Assembly: GCF_045635475.1 (NCBI RefSeq)
Contig: NZ_JBJGXI010000027.1
Span: forward strand, 7,549 to 71,548
Origin: JBJGXI01 sp045635475
GTDB taxonomy: Bacteria; Bacillota; Bacilli; Bacillales; Amphibacillaceae
Direction: 5' to 3'
DNA: 64,000 nt
Part shown: positions 26,182-34,795 of the stretch, piece by piece
Numbering within the stretch: the stretch's first letter is position 1
Layout of the letters: every line of letters starts with the position of its first letter
Made by a program: the position numbers and the translations under genes
Notes under the pieces: model-generated
Seen by the model: the letters and a program-made list of their open reading frames with translations, nothing else
What the model was told of the DNA's origin: nothing
The model's database searches: none

Positions 26182-26580
26182 CTATCATTAAATTCACTAG
26201 AATCAAAATTATCTCTCCATTATTAAAGTTTATAGAATCTAAGCTATCAAATCGTAATAATGATTAGCAATTAATTAAATCTTTTTTTAGACCATTCCTC
26301 AAAAGAAAATCCGCAGATAATCGGGGACGCATGTACAATCAATAACATTTATATTTAATATTATAAAAAGGAAGGTGAACGATAGATATTTTAATAAAGA
26401 TCTTCGCTCATCTTTATAAATCATCCTTATTCTATATGAACTCCATAACCTAGCATAATTATATCTGTTTTCACTTAATTCTATAATTGCATCATCACAC
26501 GACGCAAACATCACAAACCCCATACACCTGATCATTAGAATAAGTATGAATTAACATTACAAAAAGGAGGCAGAAAAAAA

Positions 26581-27834
26581 TTGGCAATTTTATCAACTGG
26601 CCCCATTGAAAACAACCCTGTAAGTGGAGTGAGACCGACTACTCAGTTGACGGTTAAGCTTGATAATCGAAGTGCAACGAATCCTTCCACAGTATTGATT
26701 CAGGGTTATTACTTGAATGGTTCTAGGTCTTTGTATGTCAGTGAATTAATTGTAGTTAATCCGAATCAGGTTATTTCCAAAAATTATTACGCAAACTTCA
26801 ATGCACTTGAATTCGTATTTACTACTGGTGGATTGGCTGAAGATGAAACAGAGATTTCCGTTTGGGGGCAAAATTCATCCGGACAATTAGTAACTGCGCA
26901 TCGTCTTGTTTCTGATGAACTATTGGGATCAGATATTGGACCTACGGGACCTCAGGGTGCTACTGGGATTCAAGGTGCCACTGGACCTCAAGGGTCTACC
27001 GGGCTTCAGGGCGCTACTGGGATTCAAGGCGCTACCGGACCTCAAGGCGCTACTGGATCTCAAGGTGCTACCGGACCTCAAGGCGCTACCGGACCTCAAG
27101 GTGCTACCGGACCTCAAGGTGCTACCGGACCTCAAGGTGCTACTGGGCTTCAAGGCGCTACCGGACCTCAAGGCGCTACTGGGCTTCAAGGTGCTACTGG
27201 GCTTCAAGGCGCTACTGGGCTTCAAGGTGCTACTGGGCTTCAAGGCGCTACCGGACCTCAAGGCGCTACCGGACCTCAAGGCGCTACTGGGCTTCAAGGC
27301 GCTACTGGGCTTCAAGGCGCTACCGGACCTCAAGGCGCTACCGGACCTCAAGGTGCTACCGGACCTCAAGGTGCTACTGGGCTTCAAGGCGCTACTGGGC
27401 TTCAAGGCGCTACCGGACCTGCTGTTACGGAAACATCTGCTTTCGCGGCAAATACTGGTGGAGCTGTGATAGCTGTTGTATTAGGTGGTACACAAGTTCC
27501 GTTACCTGATGAGCAATCTCTAGATGGGTTTACAGCAAACGGTGCTGATACGGAGTTTACTGTGCCAGAGACTGGAAGATATTATATATCATATAATATC
27601 AACACAACAGCAAGCCTACTACTAGGATCTAGAATTCTAGTAAACGGGACTCCTGTTGACACTTCAGTAATAAACCCCGTTATTTCTATTTCAAGCTTTA
27701 GCGGCAGCTTTATTGAACCACTTACAGCCGGCGATACTGTTTCACTAGAACTATTCGGATTATTAGGCGCCGCTACCTTACAAACTGGCGCTGGAGCTAC
27801 TCTATCAATTATTAAAATTGATGACACTCCTTAA
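26581..27834 (+). CDS. Collagen-like spore surface protein, BclA-type C-terminus
   Basis: The 417-residue protein has the shared N-terminal domain (1-119), 28 hexapeptides GATGPQ/GATGLQ (120-287), and a C-terminal beta-jelly-roll of BclA/C1q type. That last part shows SAFAANTGGAVIAVVLGGT, TVPETGRYYISYNI and SLELFGLLGAATL. BclA-type heads trimerise at the tip of exosporium hair fibres. The start is TTG, with AAAGGAGG 10 nt upstream. Thr in each hexapeptide is a likely O-glycosylation site, consistent with the many glycosyltransferase genes that follow. Confidence 0.9.
   Translation: MAILSTGPIENNPVSGVRPTTQLTVKLDNRSATNPSTVLIQGYYLNGSRSLYVSELIVVNPNQVISKNYYANFNALEFVFTTGGLAEDETEISVWGQNSSGQLVTAHRLVSDELLGSDIGPTGPQGATGIQGATGPQGSTGLQGATGIQGATGPQGATGSQGATGPQGATGPQGATGPQGATGPQGATGLQGATGPQGATGLQGATGLQGATGLQGATGLQGATGPQGATGPQGATGLQGATGLQGATGPQGATGPQGATGPQGATGLQGATGLQGATGPAVTETSAFAANTGGAVIAVVLGGTQVPLPDEQSLDGFTANGADTEFTVPETGRYYISYNINTTASLLLGSRILVNGTPVDTSVINPVISISSFSGSFIEPLTAGDTVSLELFGLLGAATLQTGAGATLSIIKIDDTP
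26938..27441 (+). repeat. 18-bp tandem repeat array encoding Gly-X-Y (28 units)
   Basis: Twenty-eight in-frame 18-bp units of type GGCGCTACCGGACCTCAA. They are more homogeneous than the array at 24820, mostly alternating GPQ and GLQ units. Confidence 0.9.
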
Positions 27835-27840
27835 GACCAT

Positions 27841-27875
27841 AGACCTAAACGCTACTGCAGCGTTTAGGTCTATTT
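27841..27875 (+). terminator. Terminator after the BclA-type gene
   Basis: A perfect 13-bp stem AGACCTAAACGCT/AGCGTTTAGGTCT with a 5-nt loop followed by ATTTT. Confidence 0.9.
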
Positions 27876-27884
27876 TCTCAACTA

Positions 27885-27998
27885 AGTCAATTTCATAATT
27901 ACTTAATTAATCAGTTTAGAGCCACATATAGTTTGGGAAAGTTCTAACCCAACTATTGTGAATATAAATTGCGAAGAATCAGTATTATTAAATTGACT
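27885..27998. repeat. Small inverted-repeat element (AGTCAATTTC family)
   Basis: AGTCAATTTCATAATTACT at the left is mirrored by AGTATTATTAAATTGACT at the right, 114 bp in all. The right-hand part (AAGAATCAGTATTATTAAAT) resembles a stretch near 63917. It is MITE-like in size, without coding capacity. Confidence 0.55.
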
Positions 27999-28033
27999 AA
28001 ACTATAAGATTATTTGAATTAATGATCTAACAA

Positions 28034-28735
28034 TTACTGTTGCGACATCTGCAAATGATGCCTACGGTAATAATACAACACCTCTGGAATATTGTCCGCC
28101 TTCACTCCATTCATAATAAACTTTCTAATAAACTCATAATCTGCTGCTTTCCCATAATTCCTTGTATAGCCACCTAAACGATCAAAAGCATGTGCGCGAA
28201 ATAGCAAGGTTCCATGGGCCATGCAATGCCACCCCTTTTTATATACCTCTAAAATAGCATCTCCATATTGCATCCAGTTAGAAGCATCACTCAACCCTTG
28301 AAGGACACCATCTTTTACATCGATAAATTCAGCATATTGCGCGCCAACCATATCCACGTTTGGATTTTCTTTAAGAAAAGATATTTCTCTCTCTATTCGT
28401 TTAGAGTGCGAAAGATCATCAGAATCCTGTAATGCAATAAATTCACCCCTACTCAGGAACATGCCAAAAGTAGTTGCGCCTTCATGACCTATATTCCAAG
28501 GTAATGCTATACCAGTTATTCGGTCCTTCATCCCATCATTTTCTTTTATTACTTTACTTCTAAATGCTTCGAAGACTTTCATCGTGTTATCACTTGATGC
28601 ATCATCTATTAAAATAATTTCGACATTTTGATACGTTTGCGCTATTAAGCTATCAAGACACTCGTCTAAATATTGCTCTCTATTGAAGCTTGTCACCACA
28701 ATGCTAACAAGTCCCGCTTCTCGTTGTATACTCAT
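28034..28735 (-). CDS. Family 2 glycosyltransferase
   Basis: The 233-residue GT-A enzyme has VSIVVTSFNREQYLDECLDS at the N-terminus, IILIDDASSDNT as the nucleotide site, and the metal-binding ALQDSDDLS. A C-terminal RLGGYTRNYGKAADYEFIRK motif binds the acceptor. AGGAGGAAGGC precedes the ATG. It is the last gene of a minus-strand run with two GT4-type genes. It lacks a membrane anchor, so it probably acts in the cytoplasm. The sugar is not predictable. Confidence 0.87.
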   Translation of the reverse strand: MSIQREAGLVSIVVTSFNREQYLDECLDSLIAQTYQNVEIILIDDASSDNTMKVFEAFRSKVIKENDGMKDRITGIALPWNIGHEGATTFGMFLSRGEFIALQDSDDLSHSKRIEREISFLKENPNVDMVGAQYAEFIDVKDGVLQGLSDASNWMQYGDAILEVYKKGWHCMAHGTLLFRAHAFDRLGGYTRNYGKAADYEFIRKFIMNGVKADNIPEVLYYYRRHHLQMSQQ

Positions 28736-28781
28736 GCCTTCCTCCTATCACCTAACGATTTTTACCACTTTGAGATCTTAG

Positions 28782-30848
28782 CTAGCTTCTGTAATCCTTA
28801 ATAACATCACGGTATATTTGTGTGTATGCCAAAGCCATTCTTTTTGATGTGAAATGATTTGCTACATACTCACGAAGAAGCTTTGGATGTGGATAACGTG
28901 CGTGTAAGACCTTTGTTACCATTTCATCTACGGAGCTACAAACTAATTCTGGAAAGCCGTTCAACACCTCTGAAACAGCACCATTATCAAGTCCAAGCAC
29001 CGGCGTTCCGCAAGCCATGGCCTCCACCATAACCAATCCAAATGCTTCTTGGCAATTTGTTGGAAACAGCACACATTTCGCATATTTAAGCAAATCCTGC
29101 TTCTGTTGGCCACTAACAGCCCCTACGTACTCGATATTTGGATTTTTCATTATTCTATCTTGAAACTCCTCCACAAACTCCTTGCTTGTGGAGATTGGTC
29201 CTGCAATTTTCAGCTTCACATTTGCTTTTTCACAAACATCTAAAGCAAAATGCAATCCCTTTTGTTTCGCCAGTCGACCAAGATAAAGGTAGTATTCTTC
29301 CTTTTGCTCCGAGAATTGATATTCCTTTAAATCTATTCCATTGTGTACATAATAGCCCATTCCACCGCCTATTGTTTGCAGCATACGATTACTCACATAA
29401 GTAGGATATTTTGTACCATTATTCATGTAATTGTGGAGGGAACAAATTGTTGGAAGCTTGAAGTCTTCTTTTCCTATAGAGGATAGATGCGTGTGATCGT
29501 GGATTATATCCACTGATTGAGGTAGTAGAAGCTTTACTTGTTTAATCACTTCATCTAATCTCCAGATTCCCTCGTGCTGATAGGGGATGAGCGTTGCGCT
29601 CGTTTTACTGCCTTTCGGTGCAAACAAGTAGACATGATGTCCAAGCCTCACTAGCTCTTCGGTTAAATCAAAAACCACCTTTTCGACACCACCATAATCC
29701 ATGGGAGGAACCGGATAAATATCTGGTGCTACTTGAACAATGGTTAGCGGCTTGAATCTAGATCGAAAGCTTTCCATCAATGGAGTCTCGGGCACCTGTT
29801 TAAGGAAGTACCTTGTTATTTCAAAATACTCCTTTGCTTTCTCGGAGTCTCCTAAATGCTCACAACAAATAAACAATTGGAAATACGGAAACCATAATGA
29901 AATCGTATTGCCCTTCTCACTTGTCTTGCTCTCCATTTTGACAGCCTGCTCATACCAAAAAACAGCCTTCTTCCAATCCTTGCCCTTCATCCATAAGTAG
30001 CCAATCATAGAACAGACATCAGAGTGTGGAGGCTCATCATAAAAAGATTGCAGCAAAGTCCAAATTGCCTCTTCACTATTACCACTTAAGGCATGCGCAT
30101 CTGCTAGCCTAAAGGTTGCTTCTCGTTTATCGTTTATCGACTCTGACTGTTGGAGAAGGTATGCTTCAAATAGCTTGATAGACCTTTCATACTCCCCTCT
30201 CACATATAGTTCATTAGCATGATTGTATAGCTCTTGTGGCAACATCTCATTTGCCCAATCTCCTTGATTAGGAAGAGCGGCCGCCCCATCCTGATCCTTT
30301 CCCCATTGTTTGCATACACAAGGAACCACTCTAATATCACTATAGCCAAATTCAAGATTCAAAATATATAAAGGCAGTTGTCCAATAGGCAATGATGTTT
30401 CCAACCACTCTGCAGACATTTTTTTATTTCGAATAAGATGTGGCCAATGATAGATGGATCTACTAAAACGATAGTCATCCTGATCTTTCGTATAATCAGC
30501 ATAGCGAAATGCCCATACATCTATCTTTTCGTTCTGTATCAAGCTGTCTATTTCCTTAAAAATACGCTCTTCAAATACTTGATCAGGATCGATCGCTAGA
30601 AGCCAGTCTGGATTCGTCTTCATCGCTTCTTCCCAGCATAGCTTTCTTCTTGCTGAATAAGGTTGGAATGACTTATCTTGAAAGGGCACTATTTTTACTT
30701 TTTCACTGGAAATGCTCGGCTTAGTACCTTCGTCATGAACGATAATAATCTCATCGACATATTGGTCTAAATGTTCCATTACATCATCTAGATAGCTATT
30801 GGATATTTCATCGATTACGATCATTGCCGTTATTTTAGAAACTTTCAA
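28782..30848 (-). CDS. Three-module glycosyltransferase (GT2-like, TPR, GT4)
   Basis: The 688-residue protein has an N-terminal GT2-like domain (KITAMIVIDEISNSYLDDVM, DEIIIVHDEG, LAIDPDQVFEE). A TPR region follows (LYVRGEYERSIKLFEAYLL, KDWKKAVFWYEQAVK). It ends with a GT-B/GT4 domain (VAPDIYPVPPMDYGGVEKVV, LYLGRLAKQKGLHFAL, EAFGLVMVEAMACGTPVLG with the E-x7-E pair). TTG 30848 behind AGAGGTG is preferred to ATG 30887, which lies within a dispersed inverted repeat. The GT2-TPR half parallels the gene at 32783 and the GT4 half parallels the one at 30923, so it looks like a fusion of the two kinds. It may add two different sugars. Confidence 0.88.
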   Translation of the reverse strand: MKVSKITAMIVIDEISNSYLDDVMEHLDQYVDEIIIVHDEGTKPSISSEKVKIVPFQDKSFQPYSARRKLCWEEAMKTNPDWLLAIDPDQVFEERIFKEIDSLIQNEKIDVWAFRYADYTKDQDDYRFSRSIYHWPHLIRNKKMSAEWLETSLPIGQLPLYILNLEFGYSDIRVVPCVCKQWGKDQDGAAALPNQGDWANEMLPQELYNHANELYVRGEYERSIKLFEAYLLQQSESINDKREATFRLADAHALSGNSEEAIWTLLQSFYDEPPHSDVCSMIGYLWMKGKDWKKAVFWYEQAVKMESKTSEKGNTISLWFPYFQLFICCEHLGDSEKAKEYFEITRYFLKQVPETPLMESFRSRFKPLTIVQVAPDIYPVPPMDYGGVEKVVFDLTEELVRLGHHVYLFAPKGSKTSATLIPYQHEGIWRLDEVIKQVKLLLPQSVDIIHDHTHLSSIGKEDFKLPTICSLHNYMNNGTKYPTYVSNRMLQTIGGGMGYYVHNGIDLKEYQFSEQKEEYYLYLGRLAKQKGLHFALDVCEKANVKLKIAGPISTSKEFVEEFQDRIMKNPNIEYVGAVSGQQKQDLLKYAKCVLFPTNCQEAFGLVMVEAMACGTPVLGLDNGAVSEVLNGFPELVCSSVDEMVTKVLHARYPHPKLLREYVANHFTSKRMALAYTQIYRDVIKDYRS

Positions 30849-30875
30849 AGTTACACCTCTTTCTTTATCCAATCG

Positions 30876-30919
30876 AGTCAATTTCATAATTACCCAAAAT
30901 CAGGATTATGAAATTGACT
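30876..30919. repeat. Minimal inverted-repeat element / hairpin
   Basis: A perfect 15-bp inverted repeat, AGTCAATTTCATAAT and its inverse, around a 14-nt loop. It has the same ends as the elements at 4607, 27885 and 49508. It separates two minus-strand glycosyltransferase genes and could act as an intercistronic hairpin. Confidence 0.65.
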
Positions 30920-30922
30920 AAA

Positions 30923-32452
30923 TCACATTAATCTTTGCTCAAGTAGCACTTTATTGTGTAATATTTTGCTATCATTTGGAACAAACTGGCGTGCTAACTC
31001 GTTGTGACTGTATGCTTTCTTAAAGTCGCCTACCTGATAATAGCTGACACACAACTCTAAATGAGGGATCCATGTCCAGCTATCTTCATCATACATGGCG
31101 TCCTTTTCGGTGGGTCTATTTAAATCCGCGGCAAGTTCATACCAGAAAATTGCTTGATACAGCTTATTTTCTAGCCGATTACAATATCCTAAAAAGCAAC
31201 AGCTCTCTGCTCTCGGAATATCATAGAGAAAAGAACGAAAGATGTAATCGATCGCTTTCTTAGTATTCCCCGCATGTTGATAAAGCTTTGCTAGTTCGAA
31301 ACATGCTCTTACCTTGTATAACGAACTACTGTCAGCTAATGCCAAGCAAGACTCAAATTGCTCGACCGATTTTTCCATTTCATTATAATCCCTCATTAAT
31401 TCCGCATAGCTAAACCGATCTTTCAAACTTACTTTTTCCCCATTTTTGATTTGTTTTTCTAAACCAAGAACAGAAGATTTATCATAAATGGGCGGGATTT
31501 TTTCGTTAACAATTTTTTCATAAATGCTTTCATATCGATCTGTCATGATTTCCCTGGAAAAATGTTTAGCAACATAGTCACGAAGCTCTTGCGGTTCTGG
31601 AAAAGACTGTTTTAGCACTTTTTCTGTCATCATATCCGTGTTATCACAAATAAGTTCTGGAAATTGCTTTAGCACCTCGGAAACAGAGCCATTATTAAAA
31701 GCAACAACAGGTGTTCCGCATGCCATTGCTTCCACCATAACAAGACCGAATGGCTCTCTCCATTCAATAGGAAACAAGAGACAATTGGCGTTCTTTAATA
31801 TCTCTTGTTTTTCTAATCCTCCAACTTCTCCAATGTAGTGAATATTTTTATTTGCTTTCATCACCGGCTCTACGTTTAATGAGAAATATTCCGTATTAAA
31901 AATTGGTCCTGCTATGATGAGCTTCTTCTTTGTCTTGACCGCGATCTCTAAAGCATGATGGATTCCCTTTTTTTCACTAACCTCCCCTAAGAAAAGCAGA
32001 TAATCCTGCTTCTTATCATGAAAGCTATATTCTTGCAAATCAATGCCGTTATACACACAATATCCCTTACCCTTGCCAACATCCTCCAGTGCGCGATTAC
32101 TAATGTAAACGGGATAACGGGGAAATGTACTGTAATTGATATGAATCGTACTTACTGTCGGGACAGATAAGGTGAGCTTATCTAGCTCGGAAAATTGTGT
32201 ATGGTCATGAATAATATCAATGGAGGGGGGTAACGTATTTTGCACAAAATCCGCTATCTGTTCAGGATTTGATCCTTCATGCTCATAAGGGATAACGGTG
32301 GCGCTTGACCTACTTCCTTTAGGCGCATAAAGATAGACTTCATGCCCACGCTCCACCAACTCTTCCGTTAAACAATATACCACTCTTTCAATCCCTCCGT
32401 ATTTAGTCGGTGGGACTGGTAGAGCATCCGTCGATACTTGAACAATACGCAT
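30923..32452 (-). CDS. GT4 glycosyltransferase with C-terminal TPR module
   Basis: The 509-residue protein starts with a GT-B/GT4 domain (MRIVQVSTDALPVPPTKYGG, FLGEVSEKKGIHHALEI, EPFGLVMVEAMACGTPVVA). From residue about 350 a TPR-like region follows (SYAELMRDYNEMEKSVEQF, KLYQHAGNTKKAIDYIF, YQVGDFKKAYSHNELARQF). ATG 32452 is chosen, with AGGAGG 9 nt upstream. The GT4 half is closely related to that of the three-module protein next door. The TPR half is closely related to the C-terminus of the 32783 product, including shared NHKVLL/NKQLL endings. Confidence 0.88.
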   Translation of the reverse strand: MRIVQVSTDALPVPPTKYGGIERVVYCLTEELVERGHEVYLYAPKGSRSSATVIPYEHEGSNPEQIADFVQNTLPPSIDIIHDHTQFSELDKLTLSVPTVSTIHINYSTFPRYPVYISNRALEDVGKGKGYCVYNGIDLQEYSFHDKKQDYLLFLGEVSEKKGIHHALEIAVKTKKKLIIAGPIFNTEYFSLNVEPVMKANKNIHYIGEVGGLEKQEILKNANCLLFPIEWREPFGLVMVEAMACGTPVVAFNNGSVSEVLKQFPELICDNTDMMTEKVLKQSFPEPQELRDYVAKHFSREIMTDRYESIYEKIVNEKIPPIYDKSSVLGLEKQIKNGEKVSLKDRFSYAELMRDYNEMEKSVEQFESCLALADSSSLYKVRACFELAKLYQHAGNTKKAIDYIFRSFLYDIPRAESCCFLGYCNRLENKLYQAIFWYELAADLNRPTEKDAMYDEDSWTWIPHLELCVSYYQVGDFKKAYSHNELARQFVPNDSKILHNKVLLEQRLM

Positions 32453-32782
32453 TTCATAGATCCTCCTTTTAAAAAAAGTCACCAAACTATATAAAAGTGC
32501 CTTTTAAAATTCTACTACTACATTCTATCGATAGATATTCATTAGTTTACACGTGGTTTTTTTATTATATGAAGCGCCCCCACCATAAGTGTTGCAAGCG
32601 AAAGCCCGTTTTTGCCATTGATGGTCTTCCTAATACAACTGGTCGCTAGCCTAGCAATCTAGCGGATAGTTGCTTCTATAAATGGGATAAAGTTTGATTT
32701 ACGCGTTACCAATCACTCATCCCTTTACTAGTCATATATTAGCAATGATAACTAATTATTATATTTAAAAAGAGGTGATGTT

Positions 32783-33850
32783 GTGATAACAATTAGTCTA
32801 TGTATGATTATGAAGAATGAAGAAGATACCCTACGAAACTGTTTGCATTCTGTTAAGGATATTGCAGATGAAATGATAATTGTCGACACTGGTTCAACGG
32901 ATCGATCAAAGGAAATTGCTCGTGAATTCACCGATAAAATGTATGACTTTGAATGGATTAATGACTTTGCCGCTGCTAGAAACTATTCCTTCAAACAAGC
33001 AACAAAGGATTATATCCTCTGGCTTGATGCAGATGATGTGTTACTTGAGGATGACCAAAAGAAGCTTCTTGCGCTTAAGAAGGACTTAGACAGCGCTGTC
33101 GATTCCGTAACAATGATATACGATTATAGCTTTGATGAATTCGGAAATGTGACATTAAGCCTGCGAAGAAACCGCTTAGTAAAAAGAAGTCAAAAATTCA
33201 AATGGCATGGCTATGTACATGAATATTTAGCGGTGCGGGGGGAAATAATTGACCCTGACATTCACGTTACCCACAAGCGCATTCACCATTCATCCGGAAG
33301 AAATCTACAGATATATGAAAGTAAATTGGACCAAGGGGAAAAATTCACCCCTAGAGATTACTATTATTATGCAAATGAGTTATTTGATAACCAGCATCAT
33401 AGTAAAGCGATAAAAATGTATCATACCTTTCTCAGCATGGAGGAAGGATGGATGGAGGATAAAATTGCTGCGTGTGGAAAATTAGCAGACTGTTACAGTA
33501 AAGTCGGAGAATTTGAAAAACAGAAAAACGCTATCTTCAAATCGTTTGATTACGATGTACCACGCCCAGAGCATTGCTGTCGTTTAGGCTATATTTTTCT
33601 TAGTAAACAACAATACCACTTAGCTATATTTTGGTATGAACAAGCTGTAAAATTCCAAAAGCCTGAAGGGAATTGGGGATTTTTCCATGAGGCATATGCC
33701 ACCTGGCTGCCTCATATAAACCTGTGTATTTGCTACTATTATTTAGGCGATTTCCAAAAAGCATATGACCATAATGAGGTCGCTCGAAAATTCCGCCCTG
33801 AGGATAAGGATGTGTTACACAATAAGCAGTTACTAAAAAGCAAGCTCTAA
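32783..33850 (+). CDS. GT2 glycosyltransferase with C-terminal TPR module
   Basis: The 355-residue protein has an N-terminal GT2 domain of the SunS-like/tetratricopeptide group (ISLCMIMKNEEDTLRNCLHS, IIVDTGSTDRSKEIA, DYILWLDADDVLLEDD with DxD). TPR-like repeats follow from residue about 200 (YYYANELFDNQHHSKAIKMY, YYLGDFQKAYDHNEVARKF). The start is GTG after AGAGGTGATGTT. Relatives of this architecture glycosylate peptides or proteins, so a spore surface protein acceptor is plausible. The 283-bp region before it is shared with the divergent gene 30923 and shows no other gene. Confidence 0.88.
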   Translation: MITISLCMIMKNEEDTLRNCLHSVKDIADEMIIVDTGSTDRSKEIAREFTDKMYDFEWINDFAAARNYSFKQATKDYILWLDADDVLLEDDQKKLLALKKDLDSAVDSVTMIYDYSFDEFGNVTLSLRRNRLVKRSQKFKWHGYVHEYLAVRGEIIDPDIHVTHKRIHHSSGRNLQIYESKLDQGEKFTPRDYYYYANELFDNQHHSKAIKMYHTFLSMEEGWMEDKIAACGKLADCYSKVGEFEKQKNAIFKSFDYDVPRPEHCCRLGYIFLSKQQYHLAIFWYEQAVKFQKPEGNWGFFHEAYATWLPHINLCICYYYLGDFQKAYDHNEVARKFRPEDKDVLHNKQLLKSKL

Positions 33851-33862
33851 TTATATGTAATA

Positions 33863-33890
33863 GAAGGGGATTTATAAGCTTATCCCCTTC
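33863..33890. terminator. Bidirectional terminator
   Basis: GAAGGGGAT and ATCCCCTTC form a stem with a 10-nt loop, followed by ATGATTTTT on the plus strand, between convergent glycosyltransferase genes. Confidence 0.65.
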
Positions 33891-33907
33891 ATGATTTTTC
33901 TCACAAA

Positions 33908-34654
33908 TTATGCTCCATGATTACCTTGCTCCCTCGCAATTAAATCATCTAGGCTTTTTTTATAACGTTGCTGAACAAGAAGCGTTTCCTTCTCAATTTC
34001 TGCAGCATAATTGTTCGTCCCCATATTACGATGAACACGATACCGTGTAAGCGGCTGATCTAAGAAGGAAATAGCATACGTTAATATCATCCTTATCCAT
34101 AAATCATAATCATTCGCATAACGTAATGAATCGTCAAACATGCCCACATCTTGAAATAGTGCTTTTTTTATCATTATCGTTGAGCCATTAATTGTACATC
34201 CTGCTTTAAGGCTCTTGTAAAATGCTAACTTATTTGGAAAGCTAACGTTACATTTAGACATCGTTACGCGACTTCTACCATTAATGAGACTAAAATTCGT
34301 ATAAGATATTTGAGCATCCTGCTTCTTCATGAAAGCTAGTTGCGTTTCCACCTTTTCAGGAAGGAATTCATCATCAGAGCTTAACCATACCACGTACTCC
34401 CCCGCCGCACGTCTGATCCCTTCATTTAACGCAGTGGCGGTACCACCATTGCTCTTTTTTACATAAGTAATGAAATTCCTAAAGGGAGCAATTTTATCCA
34501 CGTATCGCGTCGATCCATCATCAACCACGATGATCTCAATGTTCTGATAGGTCTGTTGCAGCGCACTCGTTATTGCTTTCCCTACATATTTACAGTTATA
34601 AAACGGGATGATGATCGATACCTTGCTTCGAAAAGGACTTTCGTTATCTGTCAT
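33908..34654 (-). CDS. Family 2 glycosyltransferase
   Basis: The 248-residue GT-A enzyme shows VSIIIPFYNCKYVGKAITSA, IEIIVVDDGSTR, GGTATALNEGIRRAAGEYVV and the metal site WLSSDDEF, then DVGMFDDSLRYANDYDLWIR. AGGAGGTTTAAATA precedes the ATG. It is divergent from the LamG-glycosyltransferase gene. It is cytoplasmic with no membrane helix. Donor and acceptor unknown. Confidence 0.87.
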   Translation of the reverse strand: MTDNESPFRSKVSIIIPFYNCKYVGKAITSALQQTYQNIEIIVVDDGSTRYVDKIAPFRNFITYVKKSNGGTATALNEGIRRAAGEYVVWLSSDDEFLPEKVETQLAFMKKQDAQISYTNFSLINGRSRVTMSKCNVSFPNKLAFYKSLKAGCTINGSTIMIKKALFQDVGMFDDSLRYANDYDLWIRMILTYAISFLDQPLTRYRVHRNMGTNNYAAEIEKETLLVQQRYKKSLDDLIAREQGNHGA

Positions 34655-34795
34655 TATTTAAACCTCCTACATGTCATATCCATTCTTGATAACGATGCTT
34701 TATAGTTCACCATATTCGAACGAGTGACTGTTTGTTGTTAACATCTGCCCCATTCCTTCATATATTAGTAATAAAGCTCATAGGGGGTTATGACG

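Noticed and set aside
24820..27441. CRISPR-like tandem repeats
   Set aside because: Units are contiguous 18-bp coding repeats with no unique spacers, and no cas gene is present.
26906..27469. Long alternative frames across the second collagen-like array
   Set aside because: Same periodicity artefact; no start signal and no domain.
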